22,500 bases of DNA from assembly GCA_963575745.1 (NCBI GenBank), contig CAUYUJ010003581.1:148798-171297 (forward strand), given 5' to 3'. The position numbers were made by a program, and so were the translations under genes. Positions 16,966 through 22,500 of this stretch are shown here, piece by piece; position 1 is the stretch's first letter; each line of letters opens with the position of its first letter. Source of the stretch: Prorocentrum cordatum. Taxonomy: Eukaryota > Sar > Dinophyceae > Prorocentrales > Prorocentraceae. The notes under the pieces are model-generated. The model searched no databases and was not told the DNA's origin. It worked only from the letters and a program-made list of their open reading frames with translations.

Positions 16966-17350
16966 GAGGAGGAGGAGGAGGAGGAGGAGGAAAAGGAGGA
17001 GGAAAAGGAGGAGGAAAAGGAGGAGGAAAAGGAGGAGGAGGAGGAGGAGGAAGAGGAGGAGAAGAGGGAGAGGAGGAGGAGGATCGAGGAGGAGGAGAGG
17101 AGGAGGAGGAGGAGGAAGAGGAGCAGGAGGGGTGGAGGAGGAGGACGAGGAGGAGGAGGAGAAGTAGGAGTAGGAGGAGGAGGAGGAGAAGGGAGGAGGA
17201 GGAGGAGGAGGAGGAGGGAGGATCGAGGAGGAATAGGAGGGAGGTGGAGGTTGAGGTGGAGGTGGAGGTGGAGGTGGAGGTGGAGGTGAGGAGGAGGAGG
17301 AGAGGAGGAGGAGGAGGGAGGAGGAGAGGAGGAGGAGGAGGAGGAGGATC
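16966..17350. repeat. Long purine (GGA)n tract with higher-order structure
   Basis: GGA repeats with GGAAAA blocks at 16989-17035 and a GGTGGA run at about 17240-17290. The interruption GGATCGA(G/A)G recurs at 16955, 17081, 17220 and 17346, 126, 139 and 126 bases apart, suggesting block duplication within the tract. Confidence 0.92.
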
Positions 17351-17499
17351 GAAGAGGATCGAGGGGCCGAGGGGCGGAGGGCAGGAGTGCGACCTGGCGC
17401 CCGAAGCCTCCAAGGGCCCGGCCCGAGGCCAGCGCAGCGGCGCCCTCGGCGGCGCGAGCGCTGCGGCGGGGCGGGGGCAGGGGACTCCGGCCTCCCGCG

Positions 17500-17640
17500 T
17501 GGGGTCCGAGCAGGTGGGGTCAGAGGACCTCGTGGCTGCGCCGCCTCCCCGTGTCTGAGGGGCTCCCACATGGGGTCCGAGAAGGTGGGGTCAGAGGACC
17601 TCGCGACTCTGCCGCCTCCCCGTGTCTAGGGGCCTCAGGA
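17500..17640 (+). repeat. 71-bp tandem duplication
   Basis: GGGGTCCGAG starts at 17501 and 17572; both copies continue with AGGTGGGGTCAGAGGACCTC and GCCGCCTCCCCGTGTCT. Confidence 0.88.
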
Positions 17641-17650
17641 GTAGCTCGCC

Positions 17651-17745
17651 GCATCGCCGATGCATCCGCGATGCATCGGCAACGTCCAGGTGGGGAAAGT
17701 CGGGCTCCGCATCGAGCCGCATCGCGGATGCATCGGCGATGCTTC
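17651..17745. repeat. Palindromic GATGCATC cluster
   Basis: GCCGATGCATC (17656-17666), a CGC loop, then its perfect inverse GATGCATCGGC (17670-17680). A second inverted repeat, GCATCGC/GCGATGC with a 10-base loop, is at 17719-17742. Confidence 0.8.
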
Positions 17746-18401
17746 GCGATCTTCCGACCCCGTCTACTCGGACCTCATCTGGGAGGCCAGGAGTGTCTCC
17801 CTCCATGATGAAAGAACAACACGCTCTCAAACCTACAGAGAAGGGGAAGGGGGAAGGGCACGGAAATGAAGGTGCTATAGGTGTGGGTGCGAGTCGAGGG
17901 GGCCCGAGGGGGGCTACCGTTCGAGCGGGGACCCCCATCCAACAACAGACACCCATAGTCCTCCTGGAATTCCACCCTGAGAAATCTGGGCGTCGCAAAG
18001 GTACGGGTGCTAGATGTCAGCTCACGAGTGTCTCCCTCCTGTCGTGAGAGGGACGTTCGGTCCAAAGGGCCAAAAAGCCTGTGCGCAGCCCAAGGCACAG
18101 AGCCCGCACCGAAAGCCAGAACGCACCTGCCTGGCAAGAAGGAGGGGGCGAGGGACTCTGCCGTCTCCCCGTGTCTCCCTCGTCTTGGCACGCCCGAAAA
18201 GAGCAGGCACGGGAAAACTGGTACGAACCCCACCTCCCCTCGCCTCGACAACAAAAAAAACTACGACGGGAGGTTGATAGCCGTTTTCGGCCTCTGGGGG
18301 TCCTCACTGGGCCTCGGGATCATCCCAAAACGCTCCCGGATGAAGACCTGGTCCCCGGGAAAGGGTCCAGACCTCTGGGGGTCGTCGCTTCGGAAGAATA
18401 G
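17746..18401. other. No gene seen; one short hairpin
   Basis: Mixed sequence without a convincing coding frame. CTCACGA/TCGTGAG (18021-18048) forms a 7-bp inverted repeat. CTCTGGGGGTC words repeat at about 18293 and 18373. Confidence 0.4.
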
Positions 18402-18709
18402 CGACATCCCCCTCCTCTCTGCAAACCCGAAATGGGCACGGAAAAGCTGGGCACGATGCCCAACAGCAAGATGTTCACCGAAACCGGCGCGGCCCGCTGC
18501 TGGGCGGGCGACTTCTTGTATCGAATGGGCAACGCCCGCGGCGACGCCAACAAAGGCAGGAACTGACGTCGGTGTTCGTCTCCATTCTTTAGGTGCAGAT
18601 GTCGGTCATACGGCTGCAGGAAACAGCTTTGCAACAATCGTCTGAGAACACGGCCGTCATACTGAACGAGCGTAGCGTTCAAGGGGAAAGGGGGCCGGAA
18701 AGATCTTGA
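18402..18709 (+). CDS. Two short exon-like frames, unrecognised
   Basis: Frame 1 opens after a stop at 18399-18401, has an ATG at 18432 and ends at 18566 (44 codons; includes MFTETGAARCWAGDFLYRMG). Frame 2 follows a TTCTTTAG acceptor-like site at 18585-18592 and runs 38 codons to 18709 (includes MSVIRLQETALQQSSENTAV). Both are less biased than their surroundings, but no donor joins them cleanly and I recognise no family. The entry is a pointer, not a gene model. Confidence 0.15.
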
Positions 18710-19262
18710 GCCCAACATCTCAAGCGCAACGCCTGCCAACGTTAAGGCTGGGGGCTGGAGGGGGGGGGACTGTGGCTCCTTCTAGTTCGGGAGTTGCTGC
18801 TGCACAGCTGGGGCCGCCGCCGCCGTGCCTGCAGGGGCCGCCAGGAGAGCAGCCGGAGGCGGCGCCACCGGAGCAGCAGGCGGAGGCGGAGGAAGCGCGG
18901 GCGGTGCTGGAGGAGTGGGCGGCCAGGCCGAGGGGGCACAGAGCGGGGGCGCTGGTTCGGCCTGCCCGACTCCAGCTCGTTCGTCCCCCTCCTGTAAGAG
19001 GAGCAGAGACTGGTGTGAGAGCACACACCGTCGGGGGCCCGCGCAGGGCTCCCTGGGCAGACAGGGGAGCCCAGAGGCGATCCAAGGGGCCCCCCAAACG
19101 ACCCAGGAGGGATAGGCACGAGGGCCCCAGGAGGGTTCCAAGACGCCCAGTGATAAGGCGGCGTGGTGGACCAGGCTCATTTTGTTCGCTTCTTCCTCCC
19201 GGCAGCTCTGACGAGGCGAGGGGCGGCGCTGATTCGCCGCAGGCGTCTTCGATGATAACGTG
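18710..19262. other. No gene seen; GC-rich, Ala/Pro-biased frames
   Basis: GC-rich sequence that translates to low-complexity Ala/Gly/Pro/Arg in several frames. 19070-19150 carries the same CCAAG/CCCAGGAGG words as 13490-14012. Confidence 0.4.
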
Positions 19263-19263
19263 T

Positions 19264-19338
19264 AGGAGGAGGAGGAGGAGGAGGAGGAGGAGGAGGAGGA
19301 GGAGGAGGAGGAGGAGGAGGAGGAGGAGGAGGAGGAGT
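19264..19338. repeat. (GGA)n microsatellite
   Basis: Pure AGG/GGA repeat ending directly beside ACTCAC (19339-19344), which is a GTGAGT donor-like site on the minus strand. Confidence 0.95.
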
Positions 19339-19344
19339 ACTCAC

Positions 19345-19540
19345 ATGCACGGATGTAGACACATGCCATCGGCCGCCCCACATCCCCGCAGGCGCCTCCA
19401 GGGACGCCCTCAGCCCCGCAAGCTGTCGCGCAAGCCCGCGCACGGCGCTGGTGGACGCCGAGTTCGAATGGGCGGACGGCGAGCTCACGTCTTCGCCTCG
19501 GGCGGCCGAGGACAGGGCGGAGGATCGGGAGGGGGGCTGT
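19345..19540 (-). CDS. Hypothetical exon between two candidate splice sites
   Basis: On the minus strand a frame entered from the acceptor TTAG (19541) reads QPPSRSSALSSAARGEDVSS, later RGLARQLAGLRASLEAPAG and WHVSTSVH, up to a GTGAGT donor (19344-19339). The Leu/Arg-rich part could be a short amphipathic helix. Both bounding splice motifs are good GT/AG matches. I do not recognise the protein, and the downstream exon is not identified; the intron would contain the GGA tract. Confidence 0.3.
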
Positions 19541-19541
19541 C

Positions 19542-19744
19542 TAAGGACAGCACAGCTCACACCCACCCCCAGCCAGGAATCCCACTCCCGACCTGGTGAT
19601 CCCAGGGGGTCCTGGTCGGAGTTGGGGAGGTGAAGGTTTTTGGTGGCCAAAGAACCACTCTCACCCCCACCCAGGACCCCCTGGATCACCAGGCCAGGAT
19701 GTGGGGATCCTGGCAGGGCGTGGGGGTGGGCTGTGCTGTCCTCA
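19542..19744 (-). mobile_element. Inverted-repeat element acting as a candidate intron (introner-like)
   Basis: The ends are TAAGGACAGCACAGC and the inverse of TGAGGACAGCACAGC (14 of 15 match). The arms remain complementary, at roughly 85 percent, for about 72 bases (19544-19615 with 19671-19742) around a 55-base loop. CTGTC flanks both sides (19537-19541 and 19745-19749), a 5-bp target duplication. Read on the minus strand, the last G of the duplication plus the first T of the element give the donor GTGAGG, and the last A plus the first G of the other copy give the acceptor TTAG. This is the organisation described for introner elements, where a DNA transposon supplies the intron and the duplicated target helps build the splice sites. 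Confidence 0.62.
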
Positions 19745-19787
19745 CTGTCGCCCATCACTTGGGCGCTGAGAAACGAACATGCAAAAA

Positions 19788-20147
19788 TTACCCTGCGACG
19801 CACCCAACCCACGTGCATCAAATGGCAAGAGGAGTATGCCAACATTAGCAGGAACAACGACAGTGTAGACGCGGCGATTGCTGTGCAAGCTACATGGGAT
19901 GCGCATGCGTTGCACGATTCACAAGACGACGATCGAAAGAACGAGGCTTGAGGCCCCAGGATCGAAGAAGAACGGGTACGGGAACGAGGGGTAGGAGAGG
20001 GATGGAATGGAGGGCGGGGGGGGGCGAAAGGCCATCGCGGAAGCAGCAGCATGCATGGAGAAGGTGAGGCGGGGAATAGGATGACGATGAAAGTGGCGGG
20101 AGGAGACAGAAGACTGCCGCGCTTTTCAAGTGCGAGCTAAACCCGCA
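19788..20147. repeat. Direct duplication, copy 1 (partner at 22141-22500)
   Basis: From TTACCCTGCGACGC to TAAACCCGCA this stretch is nearly identical to 22141-22500, offset 2353 bases at both ends. Differences are single substitutions, one extra T at about 22231 and one G fewer in a G run. In copy 1 a plus-strand frame (EEYANISRNNDSVDAAI, then HALHDSQDDDRKNEA) ends at a TGA that is CGA in copy 2. Confidence 0.95.
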
Positions 20148-20542
20148 GCGCTGCCTGCGCCATGTCGTCGCAGAGTTCCACATGATAAAACTTGTTTAGA
20201 GTGCAAGAGGAACGAGCGAGGCGTAGCTCGCCCGCTAGCTTCTCCGCCTCCTTCCCGCACATTTCAGCGCGGGAGCTGAACGCTCGCAGGCGCGCCGCCA
20301 GGTCTGCGGGCGGCCCGCGGGAAAGAAACTCAAGGCCGGGGTCGCGCATCATCAATCGGTTGTCCATCGTCCAAAGTTGCACTGGCGACGTACTGGTTGA
20401 ACGCGGAGCGAGCAGCATCACGCGCGTGCCTGAACGCCACGCAGGTACAGTGCACGCGCGATTGGGACTTCAGGTCGATCACGCGCGTCTCCACCAGGCT
20501 TGGCAACACCACGCGACTGAGGATCTCACTGCGGTCTGCCAT
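20137..20542 (-). CDS. Hypothetical minus-strand gene or exon with a frame change
   Basis: An ATG at 20542 lies 28 bases after an acceptor-like TTACTTGCAG (20580-20571) and opens MADRSEILSRVVLPSLVETR, continuing through CTCVAFRHARDAARSAFNQY to a stop at 20330. Near 20340-20360 the protein-like sense moves to another frame, which reads FLSRGPPADLAARLRAFSSR, then KEAEKLAGELRLARSS, and ends at the TAG at 20137. Helical, charged composition on both sides suggests one small, possibly coiled-coil protein broken by an indel, or two exons. I recognise no family. The 3' end lies inside the duplicated segment, so a second copy may lie beyond the right edge. Confidence 0.35.
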
Positions 20543-20601
20543 GCTGCTGTCCGCGAATGCAATGCGCTGCCTGCAAGTAAGGCGGCGGCGTCCACTTGTC
20601 T

Positions 20602-20834
20602 CAGAAGATGTTCCCGCGGGCCCGAAGGGCGACCGCCAGCTCGAGCCGCGGCGCCGGCAGGCCAGATAAGGATCATGCAACAGCAAAGACGATGACAGAG
20701 CAACGAGGTATCGGCGAGTGCATGACCGGCCTCCGTTTCCTGCACTTCTTTCCTGTAGTTCCCCTAGCTCATCGAGCTCAGCAGATGTTTCTGCGGGTCC
20801 GAAGGACGACCGCCAGCTCGAGTCGCAGCGCCAC
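20602..20834. repeat. Two copies of a 56-bp segment, 177 bp apart
   Basis: 20602-20657 and 20779-20834 share CAGNAGATGTT, GCGGGNCCGAAGG and CGACCGCCAGCTCGAG. The 177-base spacing is a multiple of three, and on the minus strand both copies read SSWRS(S/P)FGPA(E/G)TS. Confidence 0.8.
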
Positions 20835-20885
20835 GTGGCACGAACCGCAGAGCAAGGGCACGCGAGCATTGCTCGTGGTCAGAAT

Positions 20886-21966
20886 CTGAGTCCCCGTGGT
20901 GCCTCACTCCGCTGGCCACCCACCAGCAGCCCTCGAAAGTGGCGACAGTTTCACAGATCGCAGCCGCCAGGGGTGGCGAGGTCTAATCTGAGTCCCCGTG
21001 GTGCCTCACTCCGCTGGACCCACCAGCAGCCTCGAAAGTGGCGACAGTTTCTCACAGGGATGGCGAGGTCTAATCTGAGTCCCCGTGGTGCCTCACTCCG
21101 CTGGACCCACCAGCAACCCTCGAAAGTGGCGACAGTTTCACAGATCGCAGCCCCCCAGAGATGGCGAGGTCTAATCTGAGTCCCCGTGGTGCCTCACTCC
21201 GCTGGACCCACCAGCAGCCCTCGAAAGTGGCGACAGTTTCACAGATCGCAGCCCCCCACGGATGGCGAGGTCTAATCTGGTCCCCGTGGTGCCTTCACTC
21301 CGCTGGACACACCAGCAGCCGCGAAGTTGGATTGGACAGTTTCACAGATCGCAGCCCCACAGAGATGGCGAGGTTCTAATTATGAGTCCCCGTGGTGCCT
21401 CACTCGCTGGACCCCCAGCAGCTTCGTAAGTGGCGACAGTTTACCACACGAGGGATGGGAGGTATAATCTGAGTCCCCGTGGTGCCTCACTCCGCTGGAC
21501 CCACCAGCAACCCTCGAAAGTGGCGACAGTTTCACATATCGAAGCCCCACAGAGATGGCGAGGTCTAATCTGAGTCCCCGTGGTGCCTCACTCCGCTGGA
21601 TCCACCAGCAGCCCTCGAAAGTGGCGACAGTTTCACAGATCGCAGCCCCCCAGAGATGGCGAGGTCTGATCTGAGTCCCCGTGGTGCCTCACTCCGCTGG
21701 ACCCACCAGCAGCCCTCGAAAGTGGTGACAGTTTCACAGATCGCAGCCCCCCCCCAGAGATGGCGAGGTCTAATCTGAGTCCCTGTGGTGCCTCACTCCG
21801 CTGGACCCACCAGCAGCCCTCGAAAGTGGCGACAGTTTCACAGATCGCAGCCCCCCCCAGGGATGGCGAGGTCTAATCTGAGTCCCTGTGGTGCCTCACT
21901 CCGCTGGACCCACCAGCAGCCCTCGAAAGTGGCGACAGTTCCGCAGATCGCAGCCCGCCAGGGATG
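20886..21966 (+). repeat. Satellite array, 11 units of about 101 bp
   Basis: The start word CTGAGTCCCCGTGGTGCC (or a close variant) begins at 20886, 20988, 21075, 21176, 21277, 21382, 21469, 21570, 21671, 21775 and 21878. Lengths are 102, 87, 101, 101, 105, 87, 101, 101, 104 and 103 bases, with the last unit cut short. The two 87-base units (2 and 6) lack the AGATCGCAGCCCC segment. Length differences elsewhere lie mainly in the C run after CGCAG. Most unit lengths are not multiples of three, so protein-like frames do not persist. Confidence 0.96.
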
Positions 21967-21974
21967 ACGTGAAA

Positions 21975-22085
21975 GGCAAGAGAAGAGAAGAGGAGGAGCG
22001 AAGAGAGGCGGAGAAGGGAAGCAAGAGAGGAGAGGAAGAGGGAAGAGAGGAGGAGGAGGCGGGAAGGAAGGAAGGAAGGAAGGTG
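21975..22085. repeat. Purine-rich GA/GGA tract ending in (GGAA)n
   Basis: AGAAGAGAAGAGGAGGAGCG-like sequence, then GGAAGGAAGGAAGGAAGG near 22064-22083, between the satellite and the second duplication copy. Confidence 0.85.
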
Positions 22086-22140
22086 GAGACCGCAGTGCTC
22101 TATTCAAAACGAGTACCCAACGCAGGATGGTTGGGAACAG

Positions 22141-22500
22141 TTACCCTGCGACGCACCCAACCCACGCGCATCAAATGGCAAGGGGAGTATGCCAACATTA
22201 GCAGGAACAACGACAGTGTAGACGCGGCGATTTGCTGTGCAAGCTACATGGGATGCGCATGCGTTGCACGATTCACAGGACGACGATCGGAAGAACGAGG
22301 CTCGAGGCCCCAGGATCGAAGAAGAACGGGCACGGGAACGAGGGGTAGGACAGGGATGGAATGGAGGGCGGGGGGGGCGAAAGGCCATCGCGGAAGCAGC
22401 AGCATGCATGGAGAAGGTGAGGCGGGGAATAGGACGACGATGAAAGTGGCGGGAGGAGACAGAAGACTGCCGCGCTTTTCAAGCGCGAGCTAAACCCGCA
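22141..22500. repeat. Direct duplication, copy 2, running off the right edge
   Basis: Matches 19788-20147 to the last base of the window, so the duplicated unit probably continues rightward into another copy of the 20137-20542 candidate gene. Confidence 0.95.

Noticed and set aside
16359-17571. Very long open frames on both strands of the TCC/GGA region
   Set aside because: Purely compositional translations of trinucleotide repeats.
19177-20052. Single long minus-strand open frame spanning the GGA tract and the inverted-repeat element
   Set aside because: It reads through a Pro homopolymer and a transposon-like element; the splice-site model explains the plausible part better.
20886-21966. 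CRISPR array or repeat protein in the 101-bp array
   Set aside because: The whole unit repeats with no unique spacers, no Cas genes are present, and unit lengths break the reading frame.

Overview
The window looks like nuclear DNA from a large, repeat-rich protist genome, most likely a dinoflagellate. This is inferred from three things: very long (TCC)n/(GGA)n tracts, an intronless GC-rich transporter gene beside low-density sequence, and a LINE-type retrotransposon with a zinc-finger ORF1 and an endonuclease/reverse transcriptase/RNase H ORF2. There are no operons, bacterial promoters, tRNAs, rRNAs or CRISPR arrays. Species cannot be fixed from the sequence alone.

Layout. 1-1715 (minus): the 5' 571 codons of an SLC13/DASS sodium-coupled carboxylate transporter, running off the left edge. 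1716-2640: its upstream region, ending in TCC and ATC microsatellites. 2683-2901: a small TIR element (MITE). 2902-5036: degenerate copies of a dispersed composite repeat with an 80-90 bp unit. 5037-5316: (TCC)n. 5317-12453: an almost complete but damaged non-LTR retrotransposon (short 5'UTR, ORF1, ORF2 with one frame change and one in-frame TGA, hairpin-rich 3'UTR, A8). 12454-15000: more TCC tract, another composite-repeat copy, a 53-bp tandem array, low-complexity sequence and a 510-bp tandem duplication. 15015-15317 (minus): a broken cysteine-rich zinc-binding exon. 15372-18400: repeats, including a pentamer array and a pyrimidine tract facing a purine tract. 18400-20570: weak exon-like pieces and a 203-bp inverted-repeat element that looks like an introner (a transposon acting as an intron). 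20137-22500: part of a unit repeated about 2353 bp apart that contains an 11-copy, roughly 101-bp satellite.

Only the transporter and the LINE ORFs are confidently coding. The rest is mobile or tandem DNA. The strongest observations are: the introner-like element with a 5-bp target duplication and GT..AG at its ends; the MITE with a matching empty site 12.6 kb away in a paralogous repeat; the serial hairpins in the LINE 3'UTR, two of which show a compensatory base change; and the LINE lying between two TCC tracts with a possible relict spliced leader at its 5' edge.
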